Position numbers and translations under genes: made by a program. This document shows, one piece after another, positions 25,101-39,000 of a DNA stretch of 64,000 nucleotides (position 1 is the first letter of the stretch; each line of letters starts with the position of its first letter). The notes under the pieces are model-generated. The model was not told the DNA's origin and made no database searches. It worked only from the letters and a program-made list of their open reading frames with translations. This DNA is from Paracentrotus lividus (taxonomy: Eukaryota; Echinodermata; Echinoidea; Camarodonta; Echinidae), in NCBI GenBank assembly GCA_940671915.1, contig CALNVZ010000174.1, forward strand, positions 72,522,941 to 72,586,940, given 5' to 3'.

Positions 25101-28100
25101 GACATCAGTTTATGTCGATCATGTTTTCGTCGTAGCGGAACAAATCGGCAGACATCGAGCACAAACACTTGAGTATTTTAAGCACAGGCCAGGGATGGCT
25201 ATTATCATAACGCTTTGTTTTACTCTTCGTGAAAACAGACCAAGTGTTATTGAGAGATTGGAGTGGGATTTGATGGAAGGGTAATACGGAGACACCATTC
25301 TCGATTGGTAGGAGGGGATCTTCCAAGTGATTAGGCACGCCCTAAACAGCGGCTGGTAGAAGTAAACTGATCACTGGTAGAGGGTCAAGTCGGGTGACGA
25401 CGGAGAGCTCTATCGTGTATGATCACGCCCTCCCAATCAAGGATAAGTAGTTGATTGGTTCCGCAACTCTGACGAATGTAACCTTGCTTGTTTTTGTTTT
25501 GATATTATGTTATACAAAACTTTGCCGCCACCCCCCCCCCCCCAAAAAAAAACTTAAAGAAAATAGTAAATAAAAATTAATACAACATTTGAAAGTTTTC
25601 CAGCATTAACTTTTGTCATAAATCATAAATGCACACACAGAGAAAGAATAATTACATCTCCATCATCACCATCATCATCATCTTCATTTAGTTTATCTTG
25701 AATAATTCCTGGATTCATTTACACGCTTCCTATCTCATCGTTATATACTTGTTCTATTCAAATAAAAATGAGTAAAGGTATTACGTTACAGTTCAATAAC
25801 ATACATGTTTAATATTAACATGAAATAATCGGCAGGTTATCATGAGAGGGAGCAATACTGTTCTTTCTTTTGACACGTGAATAATAAGTATGGAGAAACA
25901 TAAATCCTAAATGATTGAGCAGAAATTAATATACATCTTGTTTGATTATAAATGACTCAAAGCAAAAAGCATAGTAGTGCCCATGTTCTGTCGCTTTAGA
26001 ATCGGATTTTCTAACTGAGGAATGAGACTAGTGATATTAATATACCCCCATTATCAAAGGAAGGTGGTCTCTCTCAAATGAACTGCACGCGACAGAAATA
26101 GTACATTAATTCACCGAAACATGTGTTTTATGTCTCTTCTTGGCGCGGTGGTAGCGGCTAGTCAGCGAGTGACGACGACGAGTCGCCGCCTTCAATCCAG
26201 GGGATGTCTCGGCCGATCTCTCCGTGTTTGTTCCACTGAATAGGTCGAGGATAAGGTATCAGCGAGAACAACCACGGTAACCGCCAAATGTCAACCCTCA
26301 ATACGTTGAGTGTATAATTGAAAAAGTGCAAGTTTCACCGGAGACCCCAACCCTTTCTTAGCCAAGGATACCCGATGCCGCTATGGAGAGGGTGCCGATC
26401 ATGTTGGTTCCAGCAGAAATACAGCCAGATATTGTTTCCTTATTAAATGCTTGATTGTTTGTCTGATTAACTGGTTGATAATTAAGACTCGGTGGCCATA
26501 AGGGAGAATATAAAAATTGACGGTGTTTGTTTACAAATCTTGTAAACATTGTACGAGACATCAGTCTTATCGTGTCCTATATACAATCCGATGTCTGTTT
26601 CATTTTCGTTCGTCAAAGTACTTAACCTTTGAGGAAATTGAGATTTAGAGCTTCAAGGGCGTTAAAGGTAGTGTCATCCTTTTTCACAAATTTCGAAAAC
26701 TATTAAATGCAACTTGGCATAACTTTAGAATATGATCAACCTATACTGTCTATTCAATATTACTGTCATAGGTTGCCTAGATCAGTAATATGTAACGAAA
26801 ATCTGACTACCAATCTTGACCAGCTCTCCATCAACATCGTTGATATTACAGCGCGTGCAGCACGGAAAACACACAGCAATACACACGGCGCATCAGCGTG
26901 CATCGTTCTCTGCGCTAACTGTCAGCGGTTTGCACCGTACGGTATATTTTTCGAGGTTCGAAAAAATAGGAATGAATTTTGATAATCGCAATATAATGAC
27001 AAACATACACAATTGAGCTTAATCACGTTGTGGGAAGATATAGTCATTGGTATACTACTATATCCTCTCAAAAACTAGAAATTTAATATTTTTACCTGCA
27101 AAAGGCTGACACTACCTTTAATACACCATTATAATGATCATAATAAGATATAGGGTTTTATACAGCCTGTATCAAATAAAGCAAAACAAGTGGGAATTTT
27201 TTGCTTCAGAGTATAAAGATCATCACAACTTAATATTGGTTGGTATTTTCAAAATGCAGAAAAATAAGAATTTCTTCGGCATTTCTTGTTTTCATTTCAT
27301 TTTGTGCTAAAGATCTGAATGTATGATTGGTTTTCTGGAATCAAGCAGAATCCACTTTGTGCACGCCTTCCCATGCCTTTGTGTAGGTTTCGCACAAAAT
27401 GAGCCTAAATGACCGCGATAGAAAAAAAAAAAGGTTTGGACAATTTTGATTCTCAGGTCTTCACACACAAGATTGCATGACTTTAAAAAAATTAATTATA
27501 TGATATAAAGTGTATCTACAAGAAAAATCTTTAGGCTTCGATTTGATACCACATGATAATAATGTTTGAGAAGATTTGATGGCTTTTTTTTCCCGGGTGT
27601 ACCATTTTTTAATACAGACACTATATAATTCTGAATAAAATAAAAAAAAACTGTACATCGTGCGATTGAATAATGGTATTTGGGCCAAAGTACTAGGTCA
27701 TTCAGACAACTTTTAATCATCTAATTGATTGTAATTTTACTAACGAACAGTAAATGTCATTAATAATAAATGAAAAGGTTGTTATTGAAACAGATATATT
27801 ATTCGATATAATTTTCAATAAAAGAAGGAAATGAAGACAGAGAAAGAGAGAACAGGGGGAGCTGGAGGGAATAGAATGCTTAGGGTGGATTGAAAGCATA
27901 ATGTATAATGACGGGAGTCATGGGACAGTATTAAAGAATTCAAAGAGAAGAAACATATGAAATTCGATTTAAATATATAATATTTCACCACAGTAAATAA
28001 TAACCTTCATTTTTTACACTCTAAAAAAATGAGTAAAATCTTACCCAATATTGAGCAAAAAGGTAACTCGCGTGAAATTGAGTAAAAAATATTACTCATG

Positions 28101-31100
28101 CGTTGAGCTAAATGTTACTGACTAAAAAATATTACTCATGCGGTTGAGCTAAATGTTACTCAGAAAAGAGTAACTTTTAGTCATCTATGTATCATTCCTA
28201 ATCCTAGCTTCGAAAGGAGTAAACCATTAACCATTAGTTTACTCATTTTCTTGCGAGTTACCTTTTGACTCTGTTAAGAGTAAACAAAATTTACTCCGTT
28301 GGGAGTAAAGCATAAGTTTACTCATTTTCTTGCGAGTTACCTTTTTTTTTACAGTGTAAAATCAAAATAAATAAATATTTAAAGCCAATACAAACAAGAA
28401 GCCTTGCATAGCACTATCTCAAGTCCTCAACTACTCAAAACTCAAAGGTAAGATGATATATATATATTTTTTTTAGACTTTTGATTCCGATTTTGCATAC
28501 CTGAACATGTCCATGGTTAATAATAAACATCTCTCTTCCTATCTCTCCTCTTCGACAGATGTAGTCCCCGGGTGAGAATATCTGAGATCGAAGTTTCAGC
28601 ACCAACTCACATAATAGACCTTGCTCACAGTCTTCAAATATCTTTACCTATACGGAACAATATTGCGAAGAATTACACATCGTGTTGGGGGAAAAAATAA
28701 TGTTTTATGAACATTGAAAGATCTCAAAAAATGTTCTTCTAGACACGTGAAATGGAAATGAACGAATTGCCTGTTTGATCATGTTGCCTATATTTCAATA
28801 TGATGTATTTAATGACGTTATACTAGTGTAGTAAAACAAACAGTATCGAATATAGCGAAAGAATCTATGTCTTGTGATGGTTATATAAAACGCTATAATG
28901 TTGTCTAAATTGTCCCACTGCTGTATGTACGAAATGATTTTCTACACTTCATAATATTACTATTTCCCAAACATATTAATTCAAAATGTAATTATTTTCA
29001 TCTTTATTTTCATACAAAGTAAACATTTGGGAAAGAAAGTAATCTCAATCTGGCTAGTGTTCTTACCTTCTTGAGTGTGTCGAGGTGGACATGGATAGCA
29101 ATCTCTGCCCGAAGTCTGGGAGGCAGAATGTCAAGGAATGTCTGGTCGTCTAGCGCTTGCGTTCTACAATAAAAAAATAAAGAAATAGAAAAAATGAATT
29201 CAGAAGCTATCATCAAAAACAGCTTTCTACTTATATTCAATCTAGCACATTGATTGCCATTATATATATTGCTCGGTGTGTACCCCATTTCTAAAGTTGA
29301 CTTTTATTTTACATTCTCCAATATTTTAGTATAAACTTTGTTTTTTTGTGTATTAATTATGTCACATGTTCTTTTTTGTAGTTTAATTCATTTTTCAATG
29401 GAATGTATGTATTTACTTTGTAATATTCATTGTAGATTATCTATCACTCCATTTTTATTATCTAATGTGAAAAAATGCAATGAAATTAAATTGAAACTTA
29501 AAAATAAAACCCCAAAATTAATTTTAAATAAAACAACTTTTCTTCTTATCTCAAAATTTTGTCAAGTATATTAATATATCTTAAATAATTAAAATGTCAT
29601 AAAGTCTACGATGCACAAAAAAAGAAATCATTAAAAAAAAAAAAATCAGTTTTAATAGAAAAATATTGACTTACCTACTCCAAGCATAATCTGACCATTT
29701 CTTGACCCGATCTTGTAGATGCTCCGGGACTCGACGATGATTCATATAAAACTTTATCGCGTCCATTCTGATTTAAAAAGACAGGAAAAGAACGTTTACG
29801 TCGAACAAAGTCAACAATATTATGGAATATAATTCATAAACTTAAAAAAAAAAGGAAATAACTTGAATTGATAGATCATTTTTTGAAAGATATGAAATCT
29901 GAGTATCGGTTAATCAGAATTAATCTGAATCTGAATCAATTTCATCTAAAATTTAAAAAAAAGCATGAGGCCTAAACTTTAGGAAATATTTACTAACATT
30001 TAATCACTGTGGTTTTTTTTTATTGGGGGGGGGGTGAAACTATTCATATAATCATCACCATGTTTTTTTTTTGATGGGGATACATACTTTGTTGTAAATT
30101 CTTGTCTTGATGCGTTCATATTACTGATGACGTCACCAACATTTCCAACAACAGCTGCGAATAGGAACACACCAATTAGAAACGTCATTCCAGTAAATGC
30201 ATATTCCTAAAGAAACAAATAAAAACGAAATGTTTAGTTATTATTTACAAAGAAAGGATCATTAACAATACGTAATCATGTTTGTTATAATTATGTAATT
30301 CCCACATTTTGAAATCTCGAAGTGCATTTACATTGAGCACGTACTTATGATCATTATTGTCATTAAGTACTGTAATTTGCAATTTCGTTCTAAAACAAAA
30401 AAAAAAAAATCGCTAAATTTTGTTTTAAAATATTTTTATTTTGGGGGTTGTAATTGTATGCAAAAATTTTGTTGGAATTCATACGTTAACTTTCCTTTAT
30501 TTTTTTATTTTTATTTATTTTTTAAAATTTATTTATTTATTTATTTTTTATTTATTTATATTTAATTTAATTACTAAATATTTTTTTTTGGGGGGGGTGG
30601 GTAGTGGTAAAATGTTAATACCGCATCAGAAACGCAACACCTCTGGATTGTGCATACATTATTATGCCACACAAAAAAAACGACCGCCGGGAGAGGAGAC
30701 CCCAAAGCAAGATTTAAACAAATATTGCAATGCTTTGTCGATTCATATCAAGAGGGCGGTATAGACTATTGCAGATTATAGTTATAAATGCTATCCAATT
30801 ATCTATGTTTGGTGCGGGGGGGGGATGATTTAACGAAAAAAAGTATTCAACGGAAGATTTGATTTTTTGATGTAATTTAAAAATAAGAGAGAATTAAAAA
30901 GGACGAAGAAAAGTAATGTCCAATCCTCGAGGTTGACCGTGCATACTGAGTGTAGTCTGGTTTTGTCGAATAACTGATTTTAAAATGCCAAGTACTTGCA
31001 TATTCGTCCTAAAGGGGCTTGTCCCACTGGAGCCGAGATCGTTGTTTGCCGACAACTGGCGATCTTGCTAATTGTGAGTGTGCGTAGCAAGTTGTTGTTG

Positions 31101-32884
31101 CAGGCCTGCTTAGATAGAAGTCGTATGTAGGTTTATAATCGCCTTTTTCAGCCGGACTCCTTTTAATTATGACATATCAGGGTTGTTCGCCACAACGATC
31201 GCCTGTGGGACGGGGCCTTAAGGGAATCCTCTTATTAGTATTTTTTCCTATAAAACTCTACCCTACATTAATTTTGTCAAGATGGCGATATTTAAAAAGA
31301 GGGTATGTTCAATGCTAACTTGTCTTCTTTAGAAATGTCATAGGGGACTATTTGTCTGAGAGTCACAACACAAATCCTCCTCCCCCCCCCCCCGGGGATA
31401 CAGCTTTTGCCAGGGTTGTCGTGCTTGTCAAAGGGTCACACACCGCCTAATTACCGACCAGAGAGCAAAAAATTATTTCTTCGACCCAACCCTTTCGAAA
31501 ATTTTTAAAACTTTTTGAACAGCTGTAGACAAAAATGTGTGCATAATGATTTCACATTTAAGAAATGGTTATCGGCAAGGGCAATCATTTTAAAGCTTCG
31601 TATGCTAAAAACTGGGAAAGAATTAATGTTAAGGCTTTGGCACTATATTAGAAGCGCAAGGTTTTGATATCAAATTCTTAGTTTTTGACTGCCAATTGAA
31701 GTTAGTTTTCGGCATGAGGGGGCGCTATATCGATTTATGTTTAAAAATGAGCCGGTTAAACAGCTAGTTTTCTTGGCTAGATTTAGGAAAGGAGGAACAA
31801 TTTGTCTATCCGTTCCACATGAACCAATCACCGAGTGAATTTTAAGGGCTGATTTTATATAAATTTATCAAACCTCAAAATTAAACACAAAAGTCTCAAA
31901 TGAGATGTAAATTACAGGTGTGGCGCCTGTATAGGTGTTTTGATGACATTCGTGTAATACTATATTTTTCGGGGTGGTCGCTAGGAAAAGAGCATTAAAA
32001 CACGCTAGTAATTTATATGTATTTAGAATCAGTAGGTCGTCTTGTTTTTATTAAGTTTAAAGTATTTCTATCAAACTTCTGGAATAGTCAAGTAGAGAGA
32101 GAAAGAGGAGAGAGGGGGGGGGGTAGGACCAGATTGAAAGCCCATGATCATTATTACGTGTGTTTTGGGCTGCCAAGTAGTTTTCTGACCCTCTAACAGA
32201 AGAAGCCCACGTAACCCCCCAGCCTCCCCGGCTCTTCGATCTTCTCTCTCTTTCTCTCTCTTCCAATGTTTTAAACCTGTTAATTATTTTGTTTCATGAA
32301 CGGGGGGGGGGGTTAGTTCATGATTGCAGCCCTCCTCGCTCCAATTCGATGCAGTGATATCCCAATCAAAATTCAGTAAACCAATACACGCTGTAGCCTA
32401 TGGTGGACTTCTATAGCTCTATACAGCCGTGTGCAAGGGCTCATTCTTTCACCTCTAAGTTGACTTTTTACTAAAGAAAATTGCAAAAAAATTTGGTAGC
32501 ATTCTTCTCAGTAGGATATGTTCGTTATGTTGAAATAAAAATATTTTTGATTTTTCGAATTCACCTACAATACAGTACACTGAACACCGTCTTCTGGATA
32601 AAAGAGGGCGACATTCAAATTTCTATGAAGATATAATTTAGTTCCTCCACGCACAAACAAGAGGGTGGATGATACACTCACCGTATTGGTTACTGGGTTT
32701 GGGGTTCCTCCAATCGTTGTGAGTGTTACAGTCGACCAATACATGATCTTGATATATTTGCTGTGAGTACGAGAAACATATCGAAACATTAAATTTGTAT
32801 TAAACTATTACACGTATTCCATTATTTTTGTAGTGCAATTGATTTATGAAGGGGTTATTTGAAAAACGCTGCATGAATTGTTTG

Positions 32885-32930
<46 letters not shown>

Positions 32931-35900
32931 TCTCTCATTCATGTTATTATGTCTTTCTTTCCTTATGTTGCAATATTAATAAACAGTGGGGTGTACTACA
33001 GAGACTTACGATTGATAAAAAGTTACGATTGATTTTTTTCTCGGGAGCCTCACTATGGACAGGATGCTCCAAAGTTAAAGATTTTAATCCTAATTCTATC
33101 CCTACCCCTACTCTTAATCATATCGAAATCCTAATCCATGACTGTTCCTGGTTTCCAAATGAGGCTCCCGAGAAAAAAATCAGTCGTAACTTTTAATCAA
33201 TCGTAAGTCTTTGTGTTACACCCCCAGACTACGTAACAGGTAAAATCTTACCTGATGAAATCTTCTTCGAGAGTGTCTAATGGATACACCCAAGCATTTA
33301 CTCCGAAGCCTTCTAGCTACAAGAAAATGTATGGAACTGCAATTAGGATAAACTTAGAAATAGAATTCCACAATACGCAATTTGATGCTAATTAACATTG
33401 TTAAAGTATAATGACTCGATTCTGACGTCAAGGAATACGTTATGATTATGTATGATAATGATAATATTAGCAGATAGCAGTGAGTGAAAATGTATTAGAG
33501 GCCGGTAGGGTAAAGTTTAAAATAGAGATGTACTAGTTGTGATATTGCATGGATATCTTTGCGGTCTCATTTGCACTACGTTGCACCTCAGTCACCTAAC
33601 GAAACTGGACCCAGTATCTATACCTTGTGGGATCATGCACATTTGTATGCGGTCTGTGCTTGTGTTTTGTTGTCAGTGCCATCGTCTAACTTGGGTATAG
33701 ATTTATGCTTTCAACCATTTTCAGATACATTCCACAATTCTTGTATGATCGATATCTGCATATGTAATGATACAGCTATTCCTTATCAACAGAACACTTG
33801 AGATTTTCATCTCAAGGTGTGTAATCAAAATGATGTTTGGTGTGAGAATAGAAAGAGAATTTGGGAAACAAATCACGTCCTTATCTCACCAGAGCCAAAT
33901 CAATTTTTATTTTGACTGGTCATCAAAGCACCGTTTGGCTGTCGGAAACAACGATGACAACGTTTTGATATAATGAAATATGTATAGCTGGTAGTGTATG
34001 TGAATTAACTCCCCCCGCGCCCCCTAAAAAATAAAATGTAATAAAATAATTAATAATTATAAATTTAATAAAAAGATAATTAATAATTAGTAAATAAAAT
34101 TTAAAAATAAATAAAAATAATAAATAAATAAATATAAATTAAAAAAAAAAAAAAATCGCTTCCTTGTTTAAACACTAAAAATTTCCTATTGTCTTGATAC
34201 GGACTCTATAAAATACAATTAAGCCTATATTTATCAAGATTCCTTTTTCACGTAAAATAATGAATAAGAAAAAAAACAAACAAAAAACATGAACAATACA
34301 TGTACATTAAAAACAAACAAACAAACAAACAAACAAACAACTAATAATATGACAGGTATAGTATATATATATATATATATATACAGTGCGTATCAATAAA
34401 AACGGGACAGTTTTGAAAAGTCTGTCAAAATTTTATTTCAAATCATGATGTTTCAAATTATATGTCTATATCTTTGGATTTGTTAATAGATGCCTCTGAG
34501 TGCTTATCTTCAAATGCCATTGTAAAATGTAAGTTTTATTGTGTTGTTTATCGCTTGAGTGGCACACAGAACGTTTTGTCGGGGGGCTCTACAAAAAAAG
34601 GCTTGGGCAACAAAATGAAGAAAATGAGAGATACGATGCATTAGAGTTCTTATGGCTAATCAGCAGACTTACTGCTTAACCCTTTCATTATTCTTTGCCA
34701 TTATTGTCGAATGTATTCGCTATCAAAATTCATTCTAAAAAGCTATTTATGTCATTGAAATTTGTTTTTTGCTGTTTTTTTTCACATTGTTAACATGTTA
34801 TCTCTTTTGGCTTTGAATATATGCCCTTAAGAGACTTAAAAAAAAAAAAAATCAATTGTGTCTACCCAAGACGAACGGGATTTGTGTTAGTTGGTTGATT
34901 ATTTGATTCATTGATTGCTTTTGTTTGTTCGTTTGTTTGATTGATTGTTTGATTGAGTGGATTGATTTTATTAATTGATCGATTGATTTGAATGAAGGAT
35001 TGGTATAGTTTTGAATGATTGATCGTTGAATTATCATTTTGTTCTTTTATGATTGATCAATTGATCGATTACTTTTTGATTGATTGTTCAAATGATTGAT
35101 TAAATCGTTGAAGAATCATAGGAAATTGACTCAAAAGACTAACATAATCATTGATTAGTGAAAAGTAACAATCAATCAAATGGGAGTACCTGATTCAGAA
35201 TAATGAATTCTGAAATAATAATGAACCTTTGACTTTAACCAAAGTTAATTTTTTTTTGAAACTCCGAAAAAAAACTTACCGTGTTGCTCAAGCATGAATT
35301 GAAACAAATAAACAAAGCAATCAACATATCAATCAAATAAACAACCACCAAATTCCCTTTCTTGTGGGATTGACAAAACAAACACATTTTTAAAGGAATT
35401 TTTATGTTAAAAAGACGTATTAAAACGAAAAAACAAAACAAACAAAACAATTAAAGTATTAAATAGCTTTGTAAAATGAATTTCAAATCATAGATTCGTA
35501 AAAAAAAAAGGGCAAAGATAAGAAAAAAATTAGGAAAAAGACTGCTGATTAGCAAGAAGTCTGATGATCGGTAATTTTCAATTTTTCCATTTGTGCGCAA
35601 GCCGTTTTTTTGAGCCCTGACAAAAATGTTATGTGTGTACTCAAGCATGTAACGAAACTCATTTTTTTAAAATTGCATTTGAAAGATAAGACTTCAGAGG
35701 GTCTATTAACATAAAAATATAGACCATATGATTTTGAAATAAAATTTGACAGACTTTTCAAAAACTGTCCCGTTTTTATTGATACGCACTGTATATATAT
35801 ATATATATATTTATATAACCTGTCATATTATTAGTTGTTTGTTTGTTTGTTTGTTTGTTTGTTTTTAATGTACATGTATTGTGTCATGTTTTTTGTTTGT

Positions 35901-36015
35901 TTTTTTTCTTATTATTTTTACGTGAAAAAGGAATCTTGATAATATAGGCTTAATTGTATTTTATAGAGTCCGTTTCAAGACAATAGGAAATTTTTAGTGT
36001 TTAAACAAGGGAGCG

Positions 36016-36048
<33 letters not shown>

Positions 36049-39000
36049 ATTTTATTTATTTTTTAATTTATTTTTAAATTTTATTTATTTTATTTATTTA
36101 TTTATTTTTTTTTTAAATTTATTTATTTATATTATTTTATTATTATCATTTTTTGTTTTTTGGGGGGGGGGGTTTAATTTCAATACAGCTCTAGCCACTA
36201 TAGCATCTTTATTTATATTCAAAGAACGTTGTCATCGTTGTGTTCACGACAAGCCAAACGGTGCTTTGATGACGTCAGCTCCAAAATAAAAATTGATTTG
36301 GCTCTGGTGAGGATAAGGACGTGGATTTGTTTCCAAATTCTCTTTCATTCTCACACCAAAATGCAGCTTTTGGATTGACGATCACTCTTGAGACTGAAAG
36401 ATCTCAAGTGTTCGTGGTGTGATAAGAATAGCTGTATCATTACATTGCAGATATGTCGATCTGATAAGAAATTGTTGGAATGTATCTGAAAAATGGTTGA
36501 AAGAGAGCATAAATTCATACCAGGTAGACGATGGCAGCTGCAACAAGAACGACAATGCACAGACCGTTGCACAAATTTGCATGAATCGCCACAGGTATAG
36601 ATACTGGGTCCAGTTTCGTTAGGTGACTGAGGTGCAAACGTAGTGCAAATGAAGCCGTGCAAAAGATATCATGCAATTATACAACTAGTACATCTCTATT
36701 TTAACTTTAACCACTAACCGGCACTAATACATTTTACTCACTGCTAAATTGCTAATATTATCATTATCATACATATCATAACGTATTCCTTGACGTCAGA
36801 ATCGAGTCATTATACTTTAAACAATGTTAATTAGCATCAAAAATTGCGTATTGTGGAAATTCTAATTTCTAAGTTTTATCCTAATTGCAGTTCCATACAT
36901 TTTCTTGTAGCTATGAAGGCTCTTCGGAGTAAATGCTTGGGTGTATCCATTAAGACACTCTCGAAGAAGATTTCAATACAGGTAAGAATTTTACCTGTTA
37001 GTAGTCCTTGGGGGTTGTAACACAAAGTTACGATTGATGTAAAAGTTAAGCGACTGATTTTTATTCTCGGAGCCTCATTTGGAAACCAGGAACAGTCATG
37101 GGATTAAAAGGATTTATCGATATGATTAAGAGTAGGGGTAGGGAATAGAATTAAGGATTAAAATTCTTTAACTTTGGAAGCATCCTGTCCATAGTGAGGC
37201 TCCCGAGAAAAAAATCAATTCGTAACTTTTTATCAAATCGGTAAGTCCTGTAGTACAGCCCCACTGGTTTATTTAATATTGCAAACATAAGGGAAAGAAA
37301 GACATAATAACATGAATGAGAAGAGGGTGAGAGAGGAGAGAGAAGAGAGAGAGAGAGAGGAGAGACTTCTCAAACAATTCATGCAGCGTTTTTTCAAAAT
37401 AACCCTTCATAAATCAATTGCAATAGCAGAAAATTAAATGGAATACGTTTGTAATAGTTTAATACAAATTTAAATGTTTCGTATTGTTTCTCGGTACTAC
37501 AGCAAATATATCAAGATCATGTATTGGTCGACTGTACATCAGCCATTGGAGGAACCCCAAACGCCAGTTACCATAGCGGTGAGTGTATCATCCACCCTTG
37601 TTTTGTGCGTGGAGGAACTAAAATTATATCTTCCATAGAAATTTGAATGTCGCCCTCTTTTATCCAGAAGACGGTGTTCAGTGTACTGTATTGTAGGTGA
37701 ATTCGAAGTCAAAAAAATATTTTTATTTCAAACATAAGCGAACATATTCCTACTGAGAAGTAATGCTACCAAATTTTTTTGCAATTTTCTTTAGTAAAAG
37801 TCAACTTAGAGGTGAAAGAATGAGCCCTTGCACAGCGGCTGTATAGAAGCTATAGAAGTCCACCATAAGGCTACAGCGTGTATTGGTTTACTGAATTTTT
37901 GATTGGGATTACTGGCATCGATTGGAGGAGGAGGGCTGCCAATCATGAACTAGACCCCCCCCCCCTTCATGAACAAAATTTAACAGGTTTAAAACATTGG
38001 AAGAGAAGAAAGAGAGAGAGATCGAAGAGCCGGGGGTGGGGTGGTTAGTGGGCTTCTTCCTGTTAGAGGTCAGAAACTCTTGCAGCCAAAACACACGTTA
38101 ATAATGGACATGGGTTTCAATCTGGTCCTACCCCCCCCCCTCTCTCTCTTTCTCTCTCTACTTGACTTTCCAGAAGTTTGATGAAATACTTTAAACTTTA
38201 AAAAAACGACGGACCTATGATTCCAAATACATTATAATTACAGCGTGTTTTAATGCCTTTTCTAGCGACCACCCCGAAATATGTATCCGAATTGTCATCA
38301 AACACCTTCAGGCGCCACACTGTAATTTCATCTCATTTGAGACTTTTGTGTTTAATTTTGAGGTTTGATAAATTTATATAAAATCAGCCCTTAAAATTCA
38401 CTCGGTGATTGGTTCATGTGGAACGGATAGACAAATTGTTCCTCCTTTCCTAAATCTAGCCAAGAAAACTAGCTGTTTAACCGGCTCATTTTTAAACATA
38501 AATCGATATAGCGCCCCCTCATGCCGAAAACTAACTTCAATTGGCAGTCAAAAACTAAGAATTTGATATCAAAACCTTGCGCTTCTAATATAGTGCCAAA
38601 GCCTTAACATTAATTCTTTCCCAGTTTTTAGCATACGAAGCTTTAAAATGATTGCCCTTGCCGATAACCATTTCTTAAATGTGAAATCATTATGCACACA
38701 TTTTTGTCTACAGCTGTTCAAAAAGTTTTAAAAATTTTCGAAAGGGTTGGGTCGAAGAAATAATTTTTTGCTCTCTGGTCGGTAATTAGGCGGTGTGTGA
38801 CCCTTTGACAAGCACGACAACCCTGGCAAAAGCTGTATCCCCGGGGGGGGGGGGAGGAGGATTTGTGTTGTGACTCTCAGACAAATAGTCCCCTATGACA
38901 TTTCTAAAGAAGACAAGTTAGCATTGAACATACCCTCTTTTTAAATATCGCCATCTTGACAAAATTAATGTAGGGTAGAGTTTTATAGGAAAAAATACTA

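Larger units (their letters stand above)
24043..35085. repeat. Left arm of a giant inverted duplication
   Basis: Reverse complements of this arm occupy about 35086..46475. Matching anchors include 24043 with 46475, 28647 with 41670, 33316 with 36911 and 34384 with 35791. This arm carries intact CNG exons with correct splice sites and frames, so it is the reliable copy. Confidence 0.95.
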
